From Oceanihabitans gracilariae (lineage in GTDB: Bacteria > Bacteroidota > Bacteroidia > Flavobacteriales > Flavobacteriaceae): a stretch of DNA of 64,000 nucleotides. Of the stretch, positions 25,840-34,508 are shown in pieces. The notes under the pieces were generated by a model that searched no databases, had not been told where the DNA came from, and saw nothing but the letters and a program-made list of their open reading frames with translations. The position numbers and the translations under genes were made by a program. The DNA lies in assembly GCF_042684485.1 (NCBI RefSeq), contig NZ_JBHULM010000011.1, forward strand, positions 248,001-312,000, in the 5' to 3' direction. Position 1 is the stretch's first letter. Every line of letters starts with the position of its first letter.

Positions 25840-27405
25840 TTAGTTAGATAACTCTATAATAATTGGTGCTGCTGGCTTAATTCTTGGTCCATTACTTTTT
25901 GATTTAATATCAAATATTTGAACTGCAGAACCACGTTTAGCTTTACGTAAAGCAGCTTTAGCTTGTGAATTAAGTCTGTTACCTGAACAAGTTACACTTG
26001 GTGAACCAGGAACTTTAAACTTAAATGATGTTACTGTTAAAGGTAAATCGAAATCAAAGTCTTCTAAAACAGCTTCCACTTTACCAATCTCTACGTTGTT
26101 TCTTGGTAATGAGAATTGTCCTGTTTTACCTACCATTTGACCAGAAGGCTTAGGAATATCTTTAATTCTGAATGTTTTACTATCTCCAACAGATTTACCA
26201 TCGTCTAATTTAGCAGTTACGTTAATAGTAACTTTGCTACCAGTTGTTGGTACCATGTTGTATTTACCTGTTCCAGAACCTCTAGTTAAACCAGCTCCAG
26301 TTGCAGATACTTTATTATCAGGTACACCAGCAAAAGAAATAGTCATTGGGTTGTTTACACCACGATATACAACATTCATTTTGTCTGCTGAAATAGTTGC
26401 TGAGTTAGGTCTTGGTACTACTACGTAGTTCGCTTCGATAGGAATTGGTAATTCTTTACCATTTTCAATAAAAGTAAACTGACCGTCGATAGTATGTTCT
26501 CCAACATTACCAACATTGAAATCTAATTTTGCAGCTCCAGTTGAATCGATAGCTGTAGATAAATCAATCTCCTGACCTTGAACAACTAATTTTGTAGGTG
26601 GTACGTTAGCGTATTTACCAATTACTACTCTACCTTGGAATTTTTCTCCTGCAAAGAATGCAGATTTATCAGCTAATACAATTGCTTTATAGTTATTTAA
26701 AGTAGTAGCTTCTGTTAATGTTTTCCCTAAGAATAGGTTATACATATTAGCTTCTGTTACTTTAACATCATTTTGCATTGCAGTTAACTTTGTGTAAGAT
26801 GCAATTGCTGGAAACCCTTGAAAGTTATAGTTTAACCAATCAATTTTCTTACCATCCTTGTTTAATACTTTTTCAGTACTAAATGTTTTTTCAAAAGATT
26901 CAGCAGCTCCTCTGTATGATTCGTCTGTTGCTAAAACTTTTTGAACTTCAGATTTATAAAGGTTGATTTGATCCATTACTTCTTGACCTTTTTTAGTTAA
27001 ACGGTCACCAGTAAACCAAGCTTCGTCAAGAATATCTGTTTTATCCATTGATTCAAAAGGTAATTTACCAGTTTTAGGATCTACTTTATATTGACCTGCT
27101 TTAATTAAATCATTCTTTATAGTTTCGATATATTTAAAAAATTTATCTGAAGCTATTTGAATTTGTTGTGCTCTTGCTGCTGGTACTTTAAATTCTTCAG
27201 GTTTTTCTTCTCCTTTAGTTATTAAATCTCCTAGCAATGCTTCATTTCTATTTGCTGTAGCCTCATTAGAGTCTGCAAATTTAGCTTCCATCAATCCGAA
27301 TGCTGAAAGTACTTCTTTTGACATATTCATAGCCATCATTGCGATGAATACTAAATACATCAAGTTAATCATTTTCTGCCTTGCAGATGCTTTTCCTCCT
27401 GCCAT
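25840..27405 (-). CDS. gldM: Gliding motility / type IX secretion protein GldM
   Basis: The 521-residue protein has one N-terminal membrane helix (MINLMYLVFIAMMAMNMSKE) and a long periplasmic part built of successive beta domains, the known layout of GldM/PorM. The C-terminal segment contains the conserved GSPSVTCSGNRLN. Together with GldL it forms the proton-driven inner-membrane motor, and its periplasmic shaft reaches the GldK-GldN ring. It lies 49 bases after gldL in the K-L-M-N unit. Confidence 0.97.
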   Translation of the reverse strand: MAGGKASARQKMINLMYLVFIAMMAMNMSKEVLSAFGLMEAKFADSNEATANRNEALLGDLITKGEEKPEEFKVPAARAQQIQIASDKFFKYIETIKNDLIKAGQYKVDPKTGKLPFESMDKTDILDEAWFTGDRLTKKGQEVMDQINLYKSEVQKVLATDESYRGAAESFEKTFSTEKVLNKDGKKIDWLNYNFQGFPAIASYTKLTAMQNDVKVTEANMYNLFLGKTLTEATTLNNYKAIVLADKSAFFAGEKFQGRVVIGKYANVPPTKLVVQGQEIDLSTAIDSTGAAKLDFNVGNVGEHTIDGQFTFIENGKELPIPIEANYVVVPRPNSATISADKMNVVYRGVNNPMTISFAGVPDNKVSATGAGLTRGSGTGKYNMVPTTGSKVTINVTAKLDDGKSVGDSKTFRIKDIPKPSGQMVGKTGQFSLPRNNVEIGKVEAVLEDFDFDLPLTVTSFKFKVPGSPSVTCSGNRLNSQAKAALRKAKRGSAVQIFDIKSKSNGPRIKPAAPIIIELSN

Positions 27406-27454
27406 TTTTAATTAGTTTTTATTGGTTAAAATATTAGTTAATAACAAATACTAA

Positions 27455-28093
27455 TTAGTTTTTGTTCATTGCAGAAAGCATTCCACCATATACTCCGTTT
27501 AAAGAAGATAAGTTTGAAGCTAAAGATTGCATTTGCTCTTTTAATTTTGAAGCGTTTTCAACAGCTTCTTCGTTAATAGATGCTTGCTTAGAAGCGCTTT
27601 CCATTTGTACTTTATAAAGACTGTTTAACGATTCCATTTGTGCAGCAGCTAAAGACATTTCTTCGCTGTATTTCTTTTGAGCAGCAATACTGTCTACTGT
27701 AGGAGAGATTCCTTTAGCAGCTCCTTCAAAGTTTTTAATGCTAGTTCCTAAGCTTGCCATTAACTCACCATCAATTTTAGCTTCTTTTAATAAGTTGTCT
27801 AATTTTTTTGAAAGTAAACCTTCTGCTTCTTTAGGTTCTTCTTTTTTCAATTTTTTAGCACCTGTAGAAGCACCTCCTGCTAATTCAGGGTATACTAAAG
27901 ACCAATCTAAATCTCCAGCTTGTTTTTCGAATGCAGAAATTGTAAATACTAAAGCTTCCACAATCATACCTAAAGTTAGGATTTCTGAACCATAAGGCCA
28001 GTGTTGAATTTTAAATAGAGCTCCAACAATTACAATTGCTGCTCCTAATCCATAGACCATATTCATTGTTGAAAGTTTTCCTTTTTGTGCCAT
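27455..28093 (-). CDS. gldL: Gliding motility / type IX secretion motor protein GldL
   Basis: The 212-residue protein has two membrane helices within the first 60 residues (around VYGLGAAIVIVGALFKI and LTLGMIVEALVFTISAF) with the conserved acidic residue in the second, expected to take part in proton flow. A cytoplasmic helical domain follows, rich in Lys, Glu and Ser. It is the stator-like partner of GldM. It sits between gldK and gldM with about 77 and 49 bases of spacing. Confidence 0.97.
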   Translation of the reverse strand: MAQKGKLSTMNMVYGLGAAIVIVGALFKIQHWPYGSEILTLGMIVEALVFTISAFEKQAGDLDWSLVYPELAGGASTGAKKLKKEEPKEAEGLLSKKLDNLLKEAKIDGELMASLGTSIKNFEGAAKGISPTVDSIAAQKKYSEEMSLAAAQMESLNSLYKVQMESASKQASINEEAVENASKLKEQMQSLASNLSSLNGVYGGMLSAMNKN

Positions 28094-28170
28094 AATTTAA
28101 TGTTTTTAAGTATTTCTACTTTTTTAGTTGATTATTGTTAATAATTAATTTGGTTAGTTTCTATTTTAGG

Positions 28171-29541
28171 TTATCTAGCATTTGCTGTAACATCTGTTCC
28201 CATATAATCTTGAACAGTTCTAAATCCAATGTAACTTCTTGCAGAATCTGCATATTCATAGTCTCTTGAACTTACTTGTAAATAATAAGCAACATCTTTC
28301 CAAGATCCTCCTCTAACAACTTTACGTTGGTTATTTACATCGTTTACACTAGGGTTTATTGTTGATACGTATTCATAAGAACTAGGATCATAAGATGCGC
28401 TAACCCATTCTGAAACGTTTCCAGCCATGTTATATAAGTTAAAGTCATTTGGCTCATACGATTTAGCTTCTACAGTGTATAAAGCTTGATCTGCAGCATA
28501 ATCTCCTCTTAACGGTTTAAAGTTTGCCATAAAACAACCTCTATCGTTTTTAGCATAAGGTCCACCCCAAGGAAAAGTTGCTCCTTGTAAACCTCCTCTT
28601 GCAGCATATTCCCATTCTGCTTCAGATGGTAATCTGTATTCATTAACGTATTGTAAGTTTTTCTCTTTTCTGTATGCGTTGTGGTATAAAGTTCTCCACT
28701 CACAGAATGCTTTTGCTTGTTGCCAAGAAACTCCTACTACAGGATATTCTCCGTAAGCATCATGCCAGAAATAGTCATTGTGCATTGGCTCATTGTAAGA
28801 GTATGCAAAATCTCTAATCCAAGCAGTAGTATCTGGATAAATCTCAACAGCTTCTGTAATTAAAAACTCAGATCTCTTTTTTCCTTTATTACTAACTCTT
28901 GCTGCTTTTTCAATATCCATGTATGTATATTGAAATTTGAATTTTGAAACATCCCAAGTTCGTTGTCCGTTGTAAGACTCTTCAATAGGTAAATACATAG
29001 TATCCATTACCTCTACATAATACTCATCTGGATATTCTGCAGTATCAAAAATTAAATCTACATCGTGATTTAGTTTTCTACCTTCATAACCAGTTTCACC
29101 CATACCACTGTAGTTGTCATACATATATTGCTCATATGCATTCATATTTTCTGGATCTGCATCTTTAAATGCAAATTCACCAATACCACCATCTCCTGGA
29201 GTTGCTCCTACTTCATCTGCTAATATTGCAAGTTTTGTTCTAATAGTAGAATCTCTTACCCATTGAACAAACTGACGATATTCACTATTTGTGATTTCAG
29301 TTGCATCCATATAGAACGATCTTACTGTTACCGTTTTAGTTGGTGCATCTTGTATTCCAGCTAAATCATCATCAGATTTACCCATAATAAATGCTCCTCC
29401 TGGTATTAATTCCATACCATATGGCTTTTCAGGATGCCACTTCTTTCCTTTAACACCAACTAGCTGTCCTCTGTCACCAGATCCACAACTTGAAAGGAAT
29501 GCTAAAACTACTGTTAATAAGAGAAAATTCTTCATATTCAT
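28171..29541 (-). CDS. gldK: Gliding motility / type IX secretion lipoprotein GldK
   Basis: I take the ATG at 29541 as the start (456 residues), because MNMKNFLLLTVVLAFLSSCG gives a lipoprotein signal with Cys19. The open frame continues upstream to 29661, but those 40 residues have no signal character. The body is an FGE/SUMF-like (formylglycine-generating enzyme) fold with MELIPGGAFIMG, YRLPSEAEWEYAARGG, FNLYNMAGNVSEWV and VVRGGSWKD. In GldK this fold is structural, forming the ring under the outer membrane with GldN. It is the first gene of the unit; a -7 box lies at 29670. Confidence 0.96.
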   Translation of the reverse strand: MNMKNFLLLTVVLAFLSSCGSGDRGQLVGVKGKKWHPEKPYGMELIPGGAFIMGKSDDDLAGIQDAPTKTVTVRSFYMDATEITNSEYRQFVQWVRDSTIRTKLAILADEVGATPGDGGIGEFAFKDADPENMNAYEQYMYDNYSGMGETGYEGRKLNHDVDLIFDTAEYPDEYYVEVMDTMYLPIEESYNGQRTWDVSKFKFQYTYMDIEKAARVSNKGKKRSEFLITEAVEIYPDTTAWIRDFAYSYNEPMHNDYFWHDAYGEYPVVGVSWQQAKAFCEWRTLYHNAYRKEKNLQYVNEYRLPSEAEWEYAARGGLQGATFPWGGPYAKNDRGCFMANFKPLRGDYAADQALYTVEAKSYEPNDFNLYNMAGNVSEWVSASYDPSSYEYVSTINPSVNDVNNQRKVVRGGSWKDVAYYLQVSSRDYEYADSARSYIGFRTVQDYMGTDVTANAR

Positions 29542-29669
29542 TGAAAACTCGAGGTTAATTATTCTGTGCTCAAAATTTAAGAGCGTAAACATATTTATAT
29601 ATTTTTTAAAAAACAACTTTTTTGTGAAAAAAAAATACGGTTCGTCGTAAAAATAAAACATTTAAACGA

Positions 29670-29677
29670 CAAAACTA
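29670..29677 (-). promoter_or_regulatory. -7 box upstream of gldK
   Basis: The minus strand reads TAGTTTTG, matching TAnnTTTG. If used, the gldK leader is about 120 bases to the ATG at 29541. No clear -33 element was seen. Confidence 0.45.
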
Positions 29678-29699
29678 TAATTTTAACACGTTAAAACAG

Positions 29700-30869
29700 T
29701 TATACGCAATTCTTCTGAAATGCTTTATACCAACGCTCGGGTAAAATATTGTTACAAGCGTCTATATAATCTTGGTGCATGCAAGGTAATAACGTATGTC
29801 TTTTTAATTTATTATTCATTTCATTTAAAAAAGGAATTTCTATCCACCATCTACCTGTTTTAATACTTTTATAAAAGATTAAATCTTGGTCATCTATTAG
29901 TGTAATAAATTTCTGATAGTTATTTTCATTCTTAAAATCACCATCATCACTAACTCTACAATTTACACCTTCTATAAAGTACCATATAATTTGCGAAATA
30001 AGCATTGCTGTTATTTCATCGTCTTTAGATGGTTTGTATTCCCATATACCTAAAGAGGTTACTTTATTGCTTATTCCTGCGTATCTAGAAATAGCACAAA
30101 TTTCTTTACCATCTAAACCATTTGGTGAATCTTTTTGTTTTAAACTCACCTCTGAAGACTTGACAGCTCGTAAGTCTATACTTACAATATTAGCGTCACG
30201 CATTACAGGTTCTACAATGGTAATGTCATTAGAAACCTCTCCTAAACGATAGGCGTCAAAGTACAACTTTTCCATCAAATCTATCTCTTCTTGCGAATTA
30301 AAATAAGTTTGATAACCAATTGCAGAATAATTAAAAAGGTTAAATGGCTGGTCTAGAATTATTTTACCTACAAAACTTGTGTTTTTAATAGGTTTTGCAG
30401 AATCTCCTAAATCGAATTTAGAATCTACATTAACAACATTAACCATTGGTATAATATTGTCGTAAGCACGATAATTGGCGTATGTTAAATCTTGGCTTCC
30501 TCCTAAAATTATAGGAATCACTCCTTTTTGCACTAAAATAGCAATGGTAGTTTTAAGTGCAAAGTAAGTATCTTCTACAGACTCTCCTTTATTGATGTCA
30601 CCTAAATCTGCAATAATAGTATTCCAACTACCAGGAAAAAGGGCATAGAAAGATTTACGTATTTCGTTTAAATTGAAATCTTCTCCTATATAATTAACAT
30701 CATTTCTAGTTTCAAGCACACCTATAATAGCAAGCTGTACTCCTTCTAGATCAGGAACTCCTTGTTGTTTAGAATGTATTTTTAATTTTCGACCTAAAGC
30801 TTGTTCTGGCAATAATTCATTGTGCGCTAAAACGATATCTGAAACTGGTGAAAGAAAATTAAAATTCAT
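29700..30869 (-). CDS. Ureohydrolase-fold (arginase/formimidoylglutamase family) protein with altered metal ligands
   Basis: The 389-residue protein has the arginase fold order, but the signature motifs are changed. The usual GGDHS motif is GGSQD at residues 123-127, so the His ligand becomes Gln126. The DAHxD motif is D149-S-K151-F-D153, so its His becomes Lys. The SxDxD motif is S230-I-D232-L-R234, so the second Asp becomes Arg. Three of six Mn ligands are lost, so hydrolase activity is doubtful; this is inference from the family. The gene lies between topA and gldK on the same strand, 7 bases after topA, and may have a structural or regulatory role. A distinct metal-free function or a mis-annotated enzyme are the alternatives. 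Confidence 0.8.
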   Translation of the reverse strand: MNFNFLSPVSDIVLAHNELLPEQALGRKLKIHSKQQGVPDLEGVQLAIIGVLETRNDVNYIGEDFNLNEIRKSFYALFPGSWNTIIADLGDINKGESVEDTYFALKTTIAILVQKGVIPIILGGSQDLTYANYRAYDNIIPMVNVVNVDSKFDLGDSAKPIKNTSFVGKIILDQPFNLFNYSAIGYQTYFNSQEEIDLMEKLYFDAYRLGEVSNDITIVEPVMRDANIVSIDLRAVKSSEVSLKQKDSPNGLDGKEICAISRYAGISNKVTSLGIWEYKPSKDDEITAMLISQIIWYFIEGVNCRVSDDGDFKNENNYQKFITLIDDQDLIFYKSIKTGRWWIEIPFLNEMNNKLKRHTLLPCMHQDYIDACNNILPERWYKAFQKNCV

Positions 30870-30876
30870 GTACTAC

Positions 30877-33402
30877 TTATTTCTTTTTTGCGGTTGTTTT
30901 CTTCTTTGCAGTCGCTTTTTTCTTAGCTGGTGCTTTTTTCTTTGCGGCTTTCTTTTTAGGCGCATTTTTTTCGATGATATCTTTAACTTCTTCTAAAGTT
31001 AAAGCTGCAGCATCTGTTGTTTTTGGCATTTCAATCTTTACCTTACCTTGTATGATATTGAATCTTCCCCAACGTGCTTTTTCTACACGTATTCCTTCTT
31101 CTTCCCAGTTATGAATAACCTTATCAATTTCTTTTTGAATCTTGGTTTCAATCAATTCTACAATATCTGCATCAGATAGATTATCCCAATCGTATTTTTT
31201 ATTTACATTAATAAACATATCGTTCCATTTAATAAATGGACCGAAACGCCCTTTTCCTTTTTGCACTGGTAAATCTTTATAATGATAAATTGGTGCATCT
31301 GCTTTTTGTTTTTCTTTTATTAAAACAATAGCGTCATCTAATTCTACATTTAAAGGATCTGTACCTTTTGGTAAGGAAACATATGCTTTACCAAATTTAA
31401 CATAAGGTCCAAAACGACCATTATTAACCTGTACTTCTTCGCCTTCATAAGTTCCTAAATCTTTAGGAAGCTTAAACAAGTCCATAGCCTCTTCAAAAGT
31501 AATAGTACCTAATTGTTGGTCTGGACCTAAACTAGCATAGGTTGGTGTTTCTTCATCATCTGGTTCTCCCATTTGCACCATTGGTCCAAATTTACCCAAA
31601 CGTACACTAATACGTTTTCCGGTTTTAGGATCTTTTCCTAAAATACGTTCTCCAGATTCTCTTTCGGCATTTTCTTGAACGTCTGTTACTATTGGATGGA
31701 ACGTTTTATAAAAAGATTTCATCATCTTTTTCCAGTCTTGCTTTCCTTCTGCTATATCATCAAATTGGTTTTCTACTTTAGCTGTAAAATTGTAATCTAA
31801 AATACTTTCAAAATGATTCACTAAAAAGTCGGTAACAATCATACCAATATCTGTTGGTACTAATTTCCCCTTGTCTGACCCAACTTTTTCAGTAAGCATA
31901 ACGTCTTTTACACTTCCACTTTTTAAAGTTAGTTGTGTATACTCGCGCTCTACACCATCAATAGTACCTTTTTCTACATAGTTTCTGTTTTGAATAGTAG
32001 AAATAGTTGGTGCATATGTAGATGGTCTACCAATACCAAGTTCTTCTAGTTTCTTCACTAAAGAAGCCTCAGTAAATCTTGCTGGTGGTCTTGTGTAACG
32101 TTCTGTTGCAGTGATGTAATTATTTAAAAGAGTTTCGTTTACTTTCATTGCAGGCAACATACCATCTTGCTCTACCTCTTCATCATCTGTACCTTCTAAA
32201 TATACTTTTAAGAATCCATCAAATTTAATAACCTCTCCATTAGCTGTAAAGATTTCACTAGTTTTTGAAGATTCAATTTTTACATTGGTACGCTCTAATT
32301 GCGCTTCGCTCATTTGCGATGCTATAGCACGTTTCCATATTAAATCATACAATCTTGCTTGATCTCTTTCAATATCTACAGAGTGTGTTGCAAAATTTGT
32401 AGGACGAATAGCCTCGTGTGCTTCTTGAGCACCTTTGGATTTTCCTTTATAGTTTCTTGGTTTGCTGTATTTTTCACCATAAGCACTTTCAATTTCTGCT
32501 TGCGCTCCTTTTCTTGCTTCATCAGATAAGTTTACACTATCTGTTCTCATATAAGTAATTAAACCCGCTTCATATAGACGTTGTGCCATATTCATGGTTT
32601 TACTTACCGAAAAATATAATTTTCTTGCTGCTTCTTGTTGTAAAGTAGATGTTGTAAAAGGTGCTGCTGGTGATTTTTTAGCAGGTTTTTTTTGTAAATC
32701 TGCCACCTTAAAATCTGCCGCTGCATTACTTTCTAGAAACGCATAGGCTTCTTTTTTAGAAGTAAAATTCTTTGGTAGTTTTGCTTTAAAAGATTGTCCT
32801 TCTTCATTAGAAAACTCAGCATCTATTCTATAAGATGCTTCGGCTTTAAATTCTTGAATTTCTCTTTCTTTTTCAACAATTAGTCGTACAGAAACCGATT
32901 GTACACGTCCTGCTGAAAGTCCTCCTTTTACTTTACGCCATAAAACAGGAGAAAGCTCATAACCTACAATTCTATCTAACACTCTACGTGCTTGTTGAGC
33001 ATCTACTAAATGATAGTCAATACTTCTAGGGTTTTCTATTGCTTTCTGTATTGCTGTTTTAGTAATTTCATGAAAAACAATACGTTTTGTTTTTTCTTTA
33101 TCTAGTTTTAGAGTTTCTGCTAAATGCCATGCTATTGCTTCTCCTTCACGATCCTCATCACTAGCTAGCCATACAATATCTGCTTTTTTTACTAGGTCTT
33201 TAAGCTTTTTTACAACTGCTTTTTTATCTTTTGATACTTCATATTTAGGATTAAAATCACCATCTACATCTACCCCTAATTCTTTAGAAGGTAAATCTGC
33301 AATATGCCCAAAGCTAGACTCTACTTTATAATCTTTTCCAAGAAATTTTTCAATAGTTTTTGCTTTTGCAGGTGACTCTACGATAACTAAATTCTTCGCC
33401 AT
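30877..33402 (-). CDS. topA: DNA topoisomerase I
   Basis: The 841-residue type IA enzyme relaxes negative supercoils. The TOPRIM domain begins NLVIVESPAKAKTIEKFLG, with the acidic cluster SDEDREGEAIAWH. The active-site region has GLITYMRTDSVNLS, with the nucleophilic tyrosine in ITYMRT. In place of cysteine zinc ribbons, the C-terminal half carries four zinc-free repeats (GRFGPYVKFG-like, at about residues 600-790) and ends in a Lys/Ala-rich tail of about 30 residues. The start is supported by a -7 box at 33423. Confidence 0.96.
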   Translation of the reverse strand: MAKNLVIVESPAKAKTIEKFLGKDYKVESSFGHIADLPSKELGVDVDGDFNPKYEVSKDKKAVVKKLKDLVKKADIVWLASDEDREGEAIAWHLAETLKLDKEKTKRIVFHEITKTAIQKAIENPRSIDYHLVDAQQARRVLDRIVGYELSPVLWRKVKGGLSAGRVQSVSVRLIVEKEREIQEFKAEASYRIDAEFSNEEGQSFKAKLPKNFTSKKEAYAFLESNAAADFKVADLQKKPAKKSPAAPFTTSTLQQEAARKLYFSVSKTMNMAQRLYEAGLITYMRTDSVNLSDEARKGAQAEIESAYGEKYSKPRNYKGKSKGAQEAHEAIRPTNFATHSVDIERDQARLYDLIWKRAIASQMSEAQLERTNVKIESSKTSEIFTANGEVIKFDGFLKVYLEGTDDEEVEQDGMLPAMKVNETLLNNYITATERYTRPPARFTEASLVKKLEELGIGRPSTYAPTISTIQNRNYVEKGTIDGVEREYTQLTLKSGSVKDVMLTEKVGSDKGKLVPTDIGMIVTDFLVNHFESILDYNFTAKVENQFDDIAEGKQDWKKMMKSFYKTFHPIVTDVQENAERESGERILGKDPKTGKRISVRLGKFGPMVQMGEPDDEETPTYASLGPDQQLGTITFEEAMDLFKLPKDLGTYEGEEVQVNNGRFGPYVKFGKAYVSLPKGTDPLNVELDDAIVLIKEKQKADAPIYHYKDLPVQKGKGRFGPFIKWNDMFINVNKKYDWDNLSDADIVELIETKIQKEIDKVIHNWEEEGIRVEKARWGRFNIIQGKVKIEMPKTTDAAALTLEEVKDIIEKNAPKKKAAKKKAPAKKKATAKKKTTAKKK

Positions 33403-33422
33403 ATTTCTATTTTTTCAGAGTG

Positions 33423-33430
33423 CAAAGGTA
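33423..33430 (-). promoter_or_regulatory. -7 box for topA
   Basis: The minus strand reads TACCTTTG, a perfect TAnnTTTG match, 21 bases before the topA ATG, giving a short leader. Confidence 0.55.
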
Positions 33431-33498
33431 TGCGAAAAAAAATTCACGTGCCTAATTTATTCTATTTTGAGCTACAAATTCTCAATAAAACTAATAAA

Positions 33499-33522
33499 AA
33501 AAGCCTGATTTAACAGGCTTTT
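33499..33522 (-). terminator. Terminator after the membrane protein at 33542
   Basis: Stem AAAAGCCTG / CAGGCTTTT with a six-base loop, followed on the minus strand by a T-run. It separates the membrane protein gene from topA. Confidence 0.82.
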
Positions 33523-33541
33523 AATACATTTTACAAATATT

Positions 33542-34300
33542 TTAAAAATTTTCTATTTGCTTGTTTTCTTCTTCTTCATCAAAACCAATACTGTCCTTAT
33601 ATATATAGTATGCAGGAATATATGCAAAAGATGCCGTTACAATAATACCTATAAAACACATAATCATACCAACTATAGAAGCCAAAATAGAACTGACAAT
33701 AACTAAACCAAAAGTAATTAGCCATTTTTTATTTCCTAAAGCAAAACCAGATTTAACTATTTCTGAAACCGACTGCTCCGGATTAAATGCAAAAATTACA
33801 TTCATTAAAGTGATAGGTACTACCACATAAAAAATAGGAAGGTAACACAAAAGTATTGCTACTAATGATATACCAAAAGTTGCAAGAGACAATTTTATTA
33901 ACTTACCTAAGTATGGTTTTCTTAAATAAAAGAAATAATCTTCTTTACCATCTTCCTCTAAATCTTTCATTTTACAAATTCTGTAAAATCCTGCTCGCAT
34001 ACCAAACGAAACTACAGAAGCTATAACAGAAAATACTAGTATAAAAAAGTAGAAAGGCATCATTAACACAAAACTTGACGCTCCTCCATGCTCAAACATA
34101 TATGGATCTATTAATCCTGCTCCTATTAAAGGCAAATACATTAATAAATAAAAAGGTAAGATAATTAACATACTTAACAATAGCATGACCATACCTTGAA
34201 TCCAGACTTTTTTAAAAAGCTCGATACTTTTATTAAATATATCGCCAAAATCTAATGTTTTAGCGTTTTGTACTTTACTTTCAAACTCCTGAAATTTCAT
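33542..34300 (-). CDS. Multi-pass membrane protein of unknown function
   Basis: The 252-residue protein has about five hydrophobic stretches (near residues 35-60, 75-105, 135-160, 160-185 and 195-230), a conserved-looking N-terminal cytoplasmic part and an acidic C-terminal tail ending in EEENKQIENF. No enzymatic motif or signal peptide is seen. It resembles the uncharacterised integral membrane proteins that in Flavobacteriaceae often lie near topA and miaB. It is divergent from miaB, with about 200 bases between them. Confidence 0.75.
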   Translation of the reverse strand: MKFQEFESKVQNAKTLDFGDIFNKSIELFKKVWIQGMVMLLLSMLIILPFYLLMYLPLIGAGLIDPYMFEHGGASSFVLMMPFYFFILVFSVIASVVSFGMRAGFYRICKMKDLEEDGKEDYFFYLRKPYLGKLIKLSLATFGISLVAILLCYLPIFYVVVPITLMNVIFAFNPEQSVSEIVKSGFALGNKKWLITFGLVIVSSILASIVGMIMCFIGIIVTASFAYIPAYYIYKDSIGFDEEEENKQIENF

Positions 34301-34373
34301 TATTTATATTATTGATTAGCGATTCAAATGTAAGTAAATTAATAAGAATAGATAAAAAAATACACACTGTCAC

Positions 34374-34406
34374 TTTGTCACTTTCTTTAAAATAATCGTA
34401 TCTTTG
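34374..34406 (+). promoter_or_regulatory. Promoter of the miaB operon
   Basis: A -33 TTTG at 34374-34377 and a -7 TATCTTTG at 34399-34406 are 21 bases apart, a good match to the Bacteroidota TTTG-N(17-23)-TAnnTTTG promoter. It lies about 100 bases before miaB and is the best standard promoter in the window. Confidence 0.7.
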
Positions 34407-34508
34407 CATACTTATTGAGAAAGTTAAAAAAAAATAATTTTTACCAAAGCTAACCTAAAGTATAGCATAAGTGTAAAAAACAAGACACCTGTATATACAG
34501 GCTTGAAT

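Noticed and set aside
29542..29661. Longer start for GldK
   Set aside because: The extra 40 residues are aromatic and basic without signal character, and the lipoprotein signal fits the ATG at 29541.
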